Below, in pieces: positions 1 to 8,729 of a DNA stretch of 64,000 bases. The notes below the pieces were generated by a model, which saw nothing but the letters and a program-made list of their open reading frames with translations, did not search any database and was not told the origin of the DNA. The stretch is from Ga0077548 sp035440445 (GTDB taxonomy: Bacteria > Pseudomonadota > Alphaproteobacteria > Rhizobiales > Xanthobacteraceae), in contig DAORMJ010000005.1 in assembly GCA_035440445.1 (NCBI GenBank), forward strand, positions 101,258 through 165,257. Reading direction: 5' to 3'. How positions within the stretch are numbered: position 1 is the stretch's first letter; every line of letters starts with the position of its first letter. The position numbers and the translations under genes are program-made.

Positions 1-38
1 GTCGTCCTTGCCAGTTTAATCCAGGTGAGGAGAACAAC

Positions 39-878
39 ATGAAGAATAATGGCCACGCCAAAAAATCGGCTTTCGTAAGCTACGAACACTATCAAAGACT
101 CCTCATCGATCGGCCAAGCCCGAACGTGCTTCGCCTGAAGATGAACAATCCTGGCCGCTTGAATGCGGCGGATCAGATCATGCACGGCGAGCTTGCGGAG
201 ATTTGGCGCGATATTGATCGCGATCCCACAGTCTCGGCGGTAATTCTCACCGGGGCGGGCGATGCGTTTTCTGCAGGTGGTGAGTTCGACATGGTCGAAT
301 CGATCATCTCCGATTTTGAAACGCGCGCACAGAACTGGAAGGAAGCGCGCGATATCGTCTACAATATCATCAACTGCTCGAAGCCTGTAGTAAGTGCGAT
401 CCGCGGTCCTGCCGTCGGCGCTGGGCTGGTCTGTGGACTTCTTGCAGACGTCTCTATTGCATCGAAAAAAGCTGTCATCGTCGATGGTCATACGCGCTTG
501 GGCGTCGCCGCGGGCGATCATTCCGTGATTATCTGGCCTTTGCTTTGCGGGATGGCCAAGGCCAAATACTATCTTCTCACGTGCGATCGTTTGTCGGGGG
601 AGGAGGCCGAGCGTATCGGGCTGATTTCTCTTGCTGTCGAAGACGACGAACTCGATGCCAAGGCCGAAGAAGTCGCCAACAAGCTCGCCAACGGCGCGCC
701 GACTGCCATCCGTTGGACCAAATACGCGCTGAACAACTGGTTGCGTCAGGCCGGTCCTTCATTCGATGCGTCCTTGGCGCTCGAATTTCTTGGCTTTACC
801 GGGCCGGAAGTGGTGGAAGGCCTTGCCTCCCATCGCGAGAAGCGCAAACCCGTTTTCCCCGCGACCTCAAGCCTCTGA
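39..878 (+). CDS. Enoyl-CoA hydratase/isomerase family protein (crotonase)
   Basis: A 279-residue crotonase-fold protein, acting on CoA thioesters in the cytoplasm. The ATG follows a strong Shine-Dalgarno (AGGTGAGGAG, 23-32). The two oxyanion-hole segments are visible (DAFSAGGEF at 75-83, GAG at 127-129). Aligned by eye to classical enoyl-CoA hydratase, both catalytic glutamates are missing: V131 and H151 stand in their places, and the usual PGAGG loop reads GVAAGDH (154-160). A plain hydratase activity is therefore doubtful; isomerase, hydrolase or another crotonase reaction is possible. It is the first gene seen of a + strand CoA-catabolic operon that continues to 18315. Family is certain, reaction is not. 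Confidence 0.85.
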   Translation: MKNNGHAKKSAFVSYEHYQRLLIDRPSPNVLRLKMNNPGRLNAADQIMHGELAEIWRDIDRDPTVSAVILTGAGDAFSAGGEFDMVESIISDFETRAQNWKEARDIVYNIINCSKPVVSAIRGPAVGAGLVCGLLADVSIASKKAVIVDGHTRLGVAAGDHSVIIWPLLCGMAKAKYYLLTCDRLSGEEAERIGLISLAVEDDELDAKAEEVANKLANGAPTAIRWTKYALNNWLRQAGPSFDASLALEFLGFTGPEVVEGLASHREKRKPVFPATSSL

Positions 879-927
879 GTAGCGGCGATGAAGTATTTTC
901 CGGTAGAGACAGATTTCGTGGCTGGTC

Positions 928-1728
928 ATGACTGATCAAGCGACTGGCGTGAATCATGTCATCGACGGTGAGGTTGGGATTATCGAAATCTCCCGCCCGG
1001 TTGTCTTCAACGCGCTTTCGAGTGCGGTGCTGTCCGGTCTTCGCGATTCACTCAAGTTGGTGGAACAGAACAGCGACGTGAAAGCCGTCTTAATCAGGAC
1101 GACAGGAAAAAACTTCTGTACCGGCGCCGATCTTAATGAAGTAAACGACGGGCTTAAATCGCGTGACGTGCTCGAACGTTTTCTGCGCAACGGTCACGAC
1201 GCCCTGCGCACGCTTGAGCGTTCCGCGCTTCCCGTGGTGATTGCCGTTCAGGGGCTCGCCCTTGCCGGCGGTCTAGAGTTGATGCTCGCGGGCGACATTG
1301 TTTTCGCCGGCCGTTCAGCTCGCTTCGGCGATCAGCATGGGCAGTTCGGATTGATCCCTGGTTGGGGTGGCAGCCAGCGGTTGCCCCGCATCATCGGAAG
1401 CCGCCGCGCACTAGATTTGTTTTTGGGCGTGCGTTGGGTTGATGCGGAAACTGCCCTCGCGTGGGGTCTCGTGAACTACGTCGTCGAAGACGATCAACTG
1501 ATCGACGCAGCGCTTAGCTATTGCCGAAAGATTTGCGAACGCAGCCCCACCGGGTTGTCGGAGATGAAGCGGCTCGGTCGTCTCTATGGAGACCGGATAC
1601 TGGACGACGATCTAGAAGCGGAAATTCAGGCAGCACTACGCTATCTGCCGGGGCCTGATGTGGTCGCAGGGATCGAAGCGTTCCGCGCAAAGAGTCGACC
1701 GAAATTCGCGGCAAGGAAAGTCTCTTGA
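928..1728 (+). CDS. Enoyl-CoA hydratase family protein (crotonase)
   Basis: A 266-residue crotonase paralogue of the preceding gene, 49 bp downstream. The first oxyanion segment is NFCTGADL (62-69) and the second AGGLEL (113-118). The first catalytic glutamate is present (E117). The second is replaced by H138 in ARFGDQHGQFG, followed by the common loop PGWGGSQ (144-150). Crotonases keeping one glutamate often act as isomerases or on unusual acyl groups, so the exact step is unknown. It probably handles the double bond of an acyl-CoA made by the acyl-CoA dehydrogenases further along the operon. Confidence 0.85.
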   Translation: MTDQATGVNHVIDGEVGIIEISRPVVFNALSSAVLSGLRDSLKLVEQNSDVKAVLIRTTGKNFCTGADLNEVNDGLKSRDVLERFLRNGHDALRTLERSALPVVIAVQGLALAGGLELMLAGDIVFAGRSARFGDQHGQFGLIPGWGGSQRLPRIIGSRRALDLFLGVRWVDAETALAWGLVNYVVEDDQLIDAALSYCRKICERSPTGLSEMKRLGRLYGDRILDDDLEAEIQAALRYLPGPDVVAGIEAFRAKSRPKFAARKVS

Positions 1729-1816
1729 TCTGATCCAGGGACCGAGAAACGCGTTTCTGAAAAAGCAAAGAAGTCGGCCCAAAGCAGGCGGCTCAGCGAA
1801 GAGGGAAGAGAAACCA

Positions 1817-2671
1817 ATGCCTGGTGAGGGCGTAACCCAACCCAACGATACCTTCATTGCTGCTTGGCCCGGTCAGCCAAGAGACAAGGCGCAGCATCGC
1901 GAAAGGAATATTCTTGTTTGCGAGAATGTGTCGTTGCGCTTTGGCGGTCTCGTCGCATTGAACAGCGTCAGTTTCAAAGTTCGCGCCGGAGAGTTCTTTT
2001 CCGTAATAGGTCCAAACGGCGCCGGCAAGACTTCATTGATGAACTGCATTTCAGGAAGATATCAGCCGACAGCGGGCAATCTGACCTTCGAGGAAATGCC
2101 GCTTCTGCGAAAGAGAGCCAGCGATCGCGCGAAGCTCGGTATCGCGCGGACATTCCAGAACCTGGCGCTCTTTTCTCATATGAGCGTTCTCGACAATATT
2201 CTTGTTGGTTGCCACCACCTCATGAGTTCGAACCTTTTTTCGGAGGGGCTTTACTGGCTGTCCAACACGCAGCGCCAGGAAGCAAAATTCCGGCGCGAGG
2301 TCGAGGATCTGATCGAATTTCTTGAGATCGAGAAGATAAGGCACGCGCCGGCCGGATCGCTCTCTTATGGTTTACGTAAGCGCGTTGAACTTGCTCGTGC
2401 ACTTGCGATCAAGCCCAAACTTCTTCTGCTTGACGAGCCTATGGCTGGAATGAATCTCGAAGAGAAGGAGGATATGGCGCGCTACATCGTCGAGCTGAAT
2501 CGCGAGCGTGGCATCACCGTTGTGATGATCGAGCACGACATGAATGTCGTCATGGATATCTCGGACCGGGTCGCTGTTCTCAATTACGGAGAAGTCATCG
2601 CGGAAGGGCTTCCGAGCGAAGTGTTGCAAAATCCTATGGTCAAACGGGCTTATCTCGGCGATGAAAACTGA
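1817..2671 (+). CDS. livG: Branched-chain/aromatic acid ABC transporter ATP-binding protein (LivG type)
   Basis: A 284-residue cytoplasmic ATPase of a LivFGHMK-type importer. The Walker A motif is GPNGAGKTS at 65-73, the signature is SYGLRKR, the Walker B is LLLLDEPMAGM, and the switch region is IEHDM. The reading frame is open further upstream, overlapping the crotonase, but ATG 1817 is preceded by GAGGGAAGAG (1801-1810) and gives a normal start. About 30 non-conserved residues precede the ATPase domain. The stop overlaps the start of the acyl-CoA synthetase by 11 bp, so the two are translationally coupled. In such operons Liv importers usually carry aromatic or other carboxylic acids rather than amino acids; that is inference here. 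Confidence 0.92.
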   Translation: MPGEGVTQPNDTFIAAWPGQPRDKAQHRERNILVCENVSLRFGGLVALNSVSFKVRAGEFFSVIGPNGAGKTSLMNCISGRYQPTAGNLTFEEMPLLRKRASDRAKLGIARTFQNLALFSHMSVLDNILVGCHHLMSSNLFSEGLYWLSNTQRQEAKFRREVEDLIEFLEIEKIRHAPAGSLSYGLRKRVELARALAIKPKLLLLDEPMAGMNLEEKEDMARYIVELNRERGITVVMIEHDMNVVMDISDRVAVLNYGEVIAEGLPSEVLQNPMVKRAYLGDEN

Positions 2672-4625
2672 TCCAGTATATCGCCGCTTTCCGAATGGTT
2701 TGTCGTCGGACGTGGCGACGATGCCCAAGCTTCTTAGGAAGAATGCAGCTGACTGGCCAACAGGTACTGCCATTCGTGAGAAGAAATTTGGGATATGGCA
2801 GGATACAACATGGACGGAAGCGCTTTCTATCACGCGCGACATCACCTTGGGTCTCCAGTCGCTCGGCGTAGACAAGGGTTCCGTAGTTGGTTTGATTGGC
2901 CAGAACCGTCCAAATTGGCTCCTTGCGGAAATCGCAGTTCATTCTCTGCAAGGGCTCTCGCTCGGCATCTATAAGGACTCGCTTCCTGACGAAGTGAAGT
3001 ATCTGGTCGATTACGCGAGCATCCGCGTTGTCATTGCGGAGGACGAGGAGCAGGTATGTAAGTTTCTCCACGAAGATATGCAGATGCCGAGCCTCGAAAA
3101 GATCGTGGTCTGCGATCTGAGGGGCATGGGAAAATACGACGATCCGAGGCTGATCTCGTTTGAGAAACTTCTGGAGGAAGGACGGAAAATTCACGAAGCG
3201 GATCCGCTTCGCTTTAGCCGACTGGTGGACGCCACGCCTCCGGATGCCGACGCGATCCTTTGCACGACATCAGGCACGACATCGCGCCCCAAAATTGCAG
3301 TGTTGCAGAGCGGGCCATTTCTGGAACATTCGCTCGCTTTTCTGGAATCAGATCCTAAGTATCCTGGTGATAACTATGTGTCCGTTCTGCCGCTGCCGTG
3401 GATTGGCGAGCAGGTATATGCCGTTGCTCATACGCTCCTCTCGGGACTCACGCTGAATTTTGTCGAAGAAGAAGAAACCTCAGCGAGTGATCTTCGCGAG
3501 ATTAGTCCCTGTTGCGTGCTTTATCCGCCGCGCGTGTGGGAGAGCCTTGCCGCGGATATCCGCGCGCGAATGTTCGATTCAACACGTCTGAAAAGAACAC
3601 TCTTCGTGCTCGGCATGAGGTTCGCCGAAAAAGCGCTCGAAAAGAACCGTAAGTCGTTTCTTGCTGAGCTGCTAATCGGTCGTGCATTACGCGACCGCCT
3701 TGGCATGAGTAGAATGCGCTCCGCCGCCACGGGTGGGGCACCGCTCGGACCAGAAATCTTCAAGTTCTTCCGTTCAATTGGCGTGCCCTTGCGCCAGCTC
3801 TATGGGCAAACCGAGATGGCCGGCGTCTACACCGGTCATCGTCAGGACGACGTTGATTTCGATACCGTGGGTTACGGCTTTCGTGGTGTCGAGTTAAAGA
3901 TCGAGAATCCGGATCGAAACGGCCTGGGTGAAATCATCGTTCGTCATCCCGGCATGTTCACGCGGTATTATCGCAATCCGGAAGAGACTGCGAAAACCAT
4001 CGACCAGGGCTGGATGCGCACTGGAGATGCCGGCTACCTGAAGGAAAACGGTCATCTGGTCGTGATCGACCGCGTTTCCGATCTCGCCCAGATGAGAAAT
4101 GGTGACAGGTTCTCGCCGCTTTACATCGAGAACAAAATGAAATTTTCGCCTTTCGTCGCCGAGTGCGTTGTCCATGGTCAAGGCCGTGACTCCATCGCCG
4201 CAATGGTTTGCATTCGCTTTTCGATTCTTTCGAAATGGGCGGAAGCTAGAAAGATCGCGTTCAACGGTTACTCCGACCTGAGTACACGCGCAGAAGTGCG
4301 CGAGCTCATCCGGGAGGAGATAGAGAAGATAAACAGCACGCTGCCTGGCCCACAAAAGGTAAGGCGCTTCCTGCTTCTCTATAAGGAATTGGATGCCGAT
4401 GACGGCGAGTTGACGCGCACTAGAAAGATTCGCCGCAGTACGATCACCGAGCGCTACGGAGACCTGATTGAGGCGCTCTATACCGATCGTGACGAAGTTA
4501 ACGTCGATACGACGATCAATCTTCAGGACGGCAAAACCCAGCGCGTCAAGGCGACGATCAGAATCGTGACAATGAAGCTGCCGCAGACGGTGACAGCAAT
4601 TGGACAGAACAAGAGGGTGGCATAG
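2661..4625 (+). CDS. Long-chain-type acyl-CoA synthetase (AMP-forming)
   Basis: A 654-residue adenylate-forming enzyme that activates a carboxylic acid to its CoA thioester with ATP. The phosphate-binding loop TSGTTSRPK lies near residues 202-210, and YGQTEMAG and TGDAGYLKENG follow. The adenylation lysine fits the TRTRKIRR segment near the C-terminus. Its size and the extra C-terminal segment place it with long-chain or bulky-acid synthetases rather than acetate-type enzymes. ATG 2661 overlaps the livG stop. Its position between transporter genes suggests that the transported acid is its substrate and that it commits the acid to the beta-oxidation genes downstream. Confidence 0.93.
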   Translation: MKTDPVYRRFPNGLSSDVATMPKLLRKNAADWPTGTAIREKKFGIWQDTTWTEALSITRDITLGLQSLGVDKGSVVGLIGQNRPNWLLAEIAVHSLQGLSLGIYKDSLPDEVKYLVDYASIRVVIAEDEEQVCKFLHEDMQMPSLEKIVVCDLRGMGKYDDPRLISFEKLLEEGRKIHEADPLRFSRLVDATPPDADAILCTTSGTTSRPKIAVLQSGPFLEHSLAFLESDPKYPGDNYVSVLPLPWIGEQVYAVAHTLLSGLTLNFVEEEETSASDLREISPCCVLYPPRVWESLAADIRARMFDSTRLKRTLFVLGMRFAEKALEKNRKSFLAELLIGRALRDRLGMSRMRSAATGGAPLGPEIFKFFRSIGVPLRQLYGQTEMAGVYTGHRQDDVDFDTVGYGFRGVELKIENPDRNGLGEIIVRHPGMFTRYYRNPEETAKTIDQGWMRTGDAGYLKENGHLVVIDRVSDLAQMRNGDRFSPLYIENKMKFSPFVAECVVHGQGRDSIAAMVCIRFSILSKWAEARKIAFNGYSDLSTRAEVRELIREEIEKINSTLPGPQKVRRFLLLYKELDADDGELTRTRKIRRSTITERYGDLIEALYTDRDEVNVDTTINLQDGKTQRVKATIRIVTMKLPQTVTAIGQNKRVA

Positions 4626-4627
4626 GG

Positions 4628-5521
4628 ATGAACTTTGAACTCCTGTTCGTGTTCGCCATCAACGGTCTGATGGTCGGCATTCTGTATGGTCTCGTCGCGA
4701 TGTCCTTCGTACTGATTTACAAGGCGTCGCGCGTCGTCAACTTCGCGCAAGGCGAATTACTTCTGCTGGGCGCCTGGATCTGCTGGTCTCTGGTTACCCG
4801 CTACGACGTTCCGTTCTGGGCCGCGTTTCTCATCACGGGGATATTCTCATCGATCCTCGGAATTCTTATCCAGCGCGTCGTCCTTCAGCCATTGATCGGT
4901 GAGCCGCTTATTTCCTTAATCATGGTTACGGTTGGCCTTTCGGTCTTCTTGCAAGCCGTGCTCAAAGGAATATTCGGTGTTTCGCCACGCGCGTTTCCCA
5001 AAGTGTTCACGACAACGCATATCAACGTCGGTGGCCTCAATTTCGAAGTCGCATATCTCGCGAGCGCCGCATTCGCGGTCGTCGCGCTTGGCCTGTTTGC
5101 TTACTTCTTTCAATACACGAAATTCGGACTCGCGATGCGTGCAACGGCTTTCAACCAGCAGGTGGCACAGTCAATGGGCGTCTCGGTAAGGCAGGTCTTC
5201 GCGATCTCCTGGGCCATTTCGGCTTTCGTATCCGCAATCGCTGGTGTTGTGATTGGCCTCGTTAATGGCGTATCCGCGGGCTTGTCGAACTTCGGCCTCA
5301 AGGTCTTCCCAGCGGTCATCTTGGGTGGTCTCGACTCGATCATAGGCGCCGTGATTGGGGGCATCATCGTGGGTCTTCTGGAGAACCTCGCGGAGTTCTT
5401 CGACGGCCAATACCTGCACTTCGGCAATCTCTACATGATCGTCCCATTCTATGTGTTGATCATCATTTTGATGATCAAACCTTACGGGCTCATGGGCACA
5501 AAGGACATCGAGAGGATTTAA
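4628..5521 (+). CDS. livH: Branched-chain amino acid-type ABC transporter permease (LivH)
   Basis: A 297-residue hydrophobic inner-membrane protein with about eight predicted membrane segments. It has the LivH family feature of an N-terminal NGLMVGILYGLVAM stretch and the EAA-like GGLDSIIGAVIGG region in the C-terminal third. It starts 3 bp after the synthetase stop and ends 2 bp before livM. With livM it forms the membrane channel of the importer driven by the ATPases at 1817 and 7907. Confidence 0.93.
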   Translation: MNFELLFVFAINGLMVGILYGLVAMSFVLIYKASRVVNFAQGELLLLGAWICWSLVTRYDVPFWAAFLITGIFSSILGILIQRVVLQPLIGEPLISLIMVTVGLSVFLQAVLKGIFGVSPRAFPKVFTTTHINVGGLNFEVAYLASAAFAVVALGLFAYFFQYTKFGLAMRATAFNQQVAQSMGVSVRQVFAISWAISAFVSAIAGVVIGLVNGVSAGLSNFGLKVFPAVILGGLDSIIGAVIGGIIVGLLENLAEFFDGQYLHFGNLYMIVPFYVLIIILMIKPYGLMGTKDIERI

Positions 5522-5522
5522 G

Positions 5523-6596
5523 ATGGCAGCCTTGGTACCACGGCCGAGCGGCGATTTCCGAACAAGCTATATTGCCGATAAGGCGATCTTTCCGAGCCGG
5601 AACAGCGCGATCATATGCGTTCTTGGCATACTCGTGCTTATGGCGGCGCCGCCGTTCCTGAGTCCGTATCAGCTTTCGCTCGGCATCTACATCGGAATCT
5701 ATGCGATTGCAGCTCTCGGACTGAATATCCTTACGGGGTTCAGCGGTCAGATTTCGCTAGGTCATAGCGCCTTCTTCGGGCTCGGTGCCTTCGGATCCAC
5801 TTATCTGTCCAATCGCCACGGGATGCCGGTGCCGCTCTCCATCTTTTGCAGCGGTCTGATTGCCACTTTTATTGGTCTCTTCGTCGGCATTCCTGCCGCC
5901 CGCATCAAGGGCATCTATCTTGCGATAGCCACGCTCGCGTCGCAGTTCTTGCTCGAAGATTTCTTCTCTCGTGCAAGCTGGTTCACCGGCGGCGCGGCAG
6001 GCGCTTTCGCGAAGCCCTATTCGATCTTCGGATATCAACTTTCCGGTGACCGTCTCTATTCCTACGTCGTGCTGATCCATCTGATCGTCCTGTTCCTGTT
6101 CGCCACGAATGTCCTGCGCTCGCGGACGGGGAGAGCGCTAGTCGCTATCCGCGATCACTATCTCAGCGCCGAGATCATGGGGATCAATCTTACTGGCTAC
6201 CGCGTACTCGCTTTCGGCATATCCACATTCTACGCCGGCGTGGCGGGCGCGCTCATGGCTCACTTTACCGGGTTCGTTTCCGCCGAAAGCATCAACATTC
6301 TTCTTTCGATCCAGTTCTTCGCAATGATCATCATTGGCGGCCTTGGGTCGGTAATGGGATCGATTCTCGGCGCGATCTTCATTGTGTTGTTGCCTGAGAC
6401 GCTCGAATTTGTCGTGCATGCATTTCGTGCCACGGGATGGCCGGTCGTCGCGCAGATCGGGTCGTCACTCGACTTTATCAAGGAAGCGTCTATCGGCCTT
6501 GTGATCATTCTTTTTCTGATCGTTGAGCCGCGAGGCCTCGCTCATCGTTGGCAGTACATCAAGGCCTATTGGAAGCTCTATCCATTCGCTCACTGA
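5523..6596 (+). CDS. livM: Branched-chain amino acid-type ABC transporter permease (LivM)
   Basis: A 357-residue polytopic membrane protein, LivH's partner. The family core FSGQISLGHSAFFGLGAFG is near residues 75-93 and GGLGSVMGSILGA is in the C-terminal part. About 35 polar residues precede the first membrane segment, a little longer than usual. A 47-bp gap with no clear terminator separates it from the binding protein. Confidence 0.93.
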   Translation: MAALVPRPSGDFRTSYIADKAIFPSRNSAIICVLGILVLMAAPPFLSPYQLSLGIYIGIYAIAALGLNILTGFSGQISLGHSAFFGLGAFGSTYLSNRHGMPVPLSIFCSGLIATFIGLFVGIPAARIKGIYLAIATLASQFLLEDFFSRASWFTGGAAGAFAKPYSIFGYQLSGDRLYSYVVLIHLIVLFLFATNVLRSRTGRALVAIRDHYLSAEIMGINLTGYRVLAFGISTFYAGVAGALMAHFTGFVSAESINILLSIQFFAMIIIGGLGSVMGSILGAIFIVLLPETLEFVVHAFRATGWPVVAQIGSSLDFIKEASIGLVIILFLIVEPRGLAHRWQYIKAYWKLYPFAH

Positions 6597-6643
6597 AACT
6601 GTTTCGTGGAAAGTAAGAAGCTCACTAAGGGAGGAAGGTAGAA

Positions 6644-7867
6644 ATGACAACTAAGACCGTAGGAATTGCACTTGTAGCGTCGCTGGCATTCGCCGGCACT
6701 GTCCAGGCACAAGAGTTGTTCGTCGGAATCTTGAACGACAACACCGGTCCAACCGCGCTCGTCGGCGCTGAAATGGCGGCGGCAAAGCAAGATACTCTCG
6801 ACTGGATCAATGCGAACGGCGGCATCAATGGTAAGAAAATCCAGTACGAAGCTGTCGACTATGCGTATAAAGCGCCGGCGGCAATCGCTGCTTACAAGAA
6901 GTGGATGTCGCGCGGCGTGCCTCCGATCGCAGTCCTGGGATACGGAACCGCTGATACTGAGGCGCTCTCAAATTTCATCAACCAGGATAAGGTAATCTAT
7001 CTCTCGCACTCATTCTCAGCAAAGTTGACTGATCCGGCTGGCAAGAGCGGCGCTGTCGAGCGTCCGACACCTTACAACTTCTTTCATGGTCCGAGCTATT
7101 CCGACGGCTGCCGTGCGGTTGTCACTTGGGCGATGGAAGACTGGAAGAGCAAAGGTAACAAAGGCAAGCCGAAGTTTGCTTTCACCGGCGACAATCATCC
7201 CTTTGCAAACTCGCCGCGCGCGGCCTGTCTGAAACATGCCGAAGAAATCGGTTTCGAAATCGTTCCAGCGATTCAATACAGCATGCGGCCGGGCGACTTC
7301 AAAGCCCAATGCATTACGTTGCGGGAGACCGGCGCTGAATACACGTATCTTGGAAACACTGGCGACTCGAACGTTGCGATGCTTCGTTCATGTGCATCAG
7401 TAGGCGTGAAAACCCGCTTCATGACTAACATCTATGGCTACTCGGAAATCGAAATGAAGGCAGCGGGCGATGCCGCCAACGGTGTCGTCATTCCGCTTCA
7501 CATCAAATGGTGGAACGCGGATGTGTCGGGCGCCAAGCTGCTCCACAAGATCTCCAAAGGCGTACAGCGCAGCACGTTCTACACCGCCTCGGTGTGCTCC
7601 GTTATGTATCTGAAAGAGGCGATGGAGTGGGCCGACAAGAACGGCGGCATCACCGCCGAAAACGTTCGCAAGGGAATGTACCAGAAGAAAGACTGGGTCC
7701 CGGCCGGGCTTGAAGGACTGTGTGCTCCGGCTACCTGGACTGCTGAAGACCACCGCAACGTCACGCAGATTTCGGTCTCTGAAGGCATTATCAACGGGGA
7801 TAAGTACTCCTGGCGTGTGTTGCGCGAAGTCAACATCGGCAGGGAAGCCCGCTGGTGGGGCCAGTAA
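6644..7867 (+). CDS. Liv-type ABC transporter substrate-binding protein
   Basis: A 407-residue periplasmic binding protein of the Leu/Ile/Val family (type I fold). A Sec signal peptide covers residues 1-22 (hydrophobic VGIALVASLAFAG, cleavage after VQA). The mature protein starts with the family strand ELFVGILNDNTGP and the INANGGINGKKI segment follows. The Shine-Dalgarno AGGGAGGAAGG (6628-6638) is strong. It defines the specificity of the importer in this operon; the ligand cannot be read from the sequence. Confidence 0.92.
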   Translation: MTTKTVGIALVASLAFAGTVQAQELFVGILNDNTGPTALVGAEMAAAKQDTLDWINANGGINGKKIQYEAVDYAYKAPAAIAAYKKWMSRGVPPIAVLGYGTADTEALSNFINQDKVIYLSHSFSAKLTDPAGKSGAVERPTPYNFFHGPSYSDGCRAVVTWAMEDWKSKGNKGKPKFAFTGDNHPFANSPRAACLKHAEEIGFEIVPAIQYSMRPGDFKAQCITLRETGAEYTYLGNTGDSNVAMLRSCASVGVKTRFMTNIYGYSEIEMKAAGDAANGVVIPLHIKWWNADVSGAKLLHKISKGVQRSTFYTASVCSVMYLKEAMEWADKNGGITAENVRKGMYQKKDWVPAGLEGLCAPATWTAEDHRNVTQISVSEGIINGDKYSWRVLREVNIGREARWWGQ

Positions 7868-7906
7868 TGCTACGCTGAAAGCAAAGTCAGGTTGAGGTCC
7901 GGCGCC

Positions 7907-8707
7907 ATGGAGAACACACCTATCCTTACGGTGAACAATATCGAGGTCATTTATAATGACGTCGTGTTGGTTCTCCATGTCGTGAGCCTGAATGTTCCGC
8001 CCAAAGGCATCGTGGCGATGCTGGGCGCTAACGGGGCCGGAAAATCCACGACGCTGAAGGCAATATCGGGGCTTTTGCGTGGAGAGGACGGAGCGGTGAC
8101 CCGTGGCGACATCGTATTCGAAGGAACGTCGATCCGGGGGCTCGACCCCGACAAGATCGTAAGGCGAGGTATCTTCCAGGTCATGGAAGGCCGCAGGATC
8201 GTCGAGGATATGACGGTAATCGAGAATCTAAGGCTGGGAGCCTTCTCTCGGCCGGGGCGACCGTCGGATGCAGATCTCGAAATGGTCTTTTCCTATTTTC
8301 CGCGATTGAAAGAGCGAAAGGGATTGGCCGGATACCTTTCCGGTGGCGAACAGCAGATGCTTGCAGTAGGGCGGGCGCTGATGGCAAAGCCAAAGCTTAT
8401 TCTCATGGACGAGCCGTCCATGGGCTTGTCGCCGCTGCTCGTCCAGGAGGTGTTCTCGATAATAAACAACATCAGTACTGAGCAAAATATACCAATTCTC
8501 GTAGTTGAGCAGAATTCCGCTATCGCGCTAAGGTTCGCTGATTATGGTTACGTTATGGAGAATGGGAAGATTGTTCTCGAAGGAACGCGCGACGAATTGG
8601 TGAACAATGAGGATATTCGGGACTTCTATCTGGGCGGCAGTAGTCACGAATCCCGGCATTCGTTCAAGAACTTGAAGTCCTTCAAGCGTCGCAAGCGTTG
8701 GCTTTGA
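7907..8707 (+). CDS. livF: Branched-chain amino acid-type ABC transporter ATP-binding protein (LivF)
   Basis: A 266-residue ATPase, the second nucleotide-binding subunit of the Liv importer. It shows GANGAGKST (40-48), LSGGEQQM, LILMDEPSMGL and the VEQN switch. An in-frame TTG at 7892 is possible, but ATG 7907 has GAGGT 8 bp upstream and is preferred. A basic tail rich in Ser, Lys and Arg extends about 25 residues past the usual end. It completes a transporter whose subunits are spread around the synthetase gene. Confidence 0.92.
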   Translation: MENTPILTVNNIEVIYNDVVLVLHVVSLNVPPKGIVAMLGANGAGKSTTLKAISGLLRGEDGAVTRGDIVFEGTSIRGLDPDKIVRRGIFQVMEGRRIVEDMTVIENLRLGAFSRPGRPSDADLEMVFSYFPRLKERKGLAGYLSGGEQQMLAVGRALMAKPKLILMDEPSMGLSPLLVQEVFSIINNISTEQNIPILVVEQNSAIALRFADYGYVMENGKIVLEGTRDELVNNEDIRDFYLGGSSHESRHSFKNLKSFKRRKRWL

Positions 8708-8729
8708 GACCTCTAAAAAGTGGACGCTA

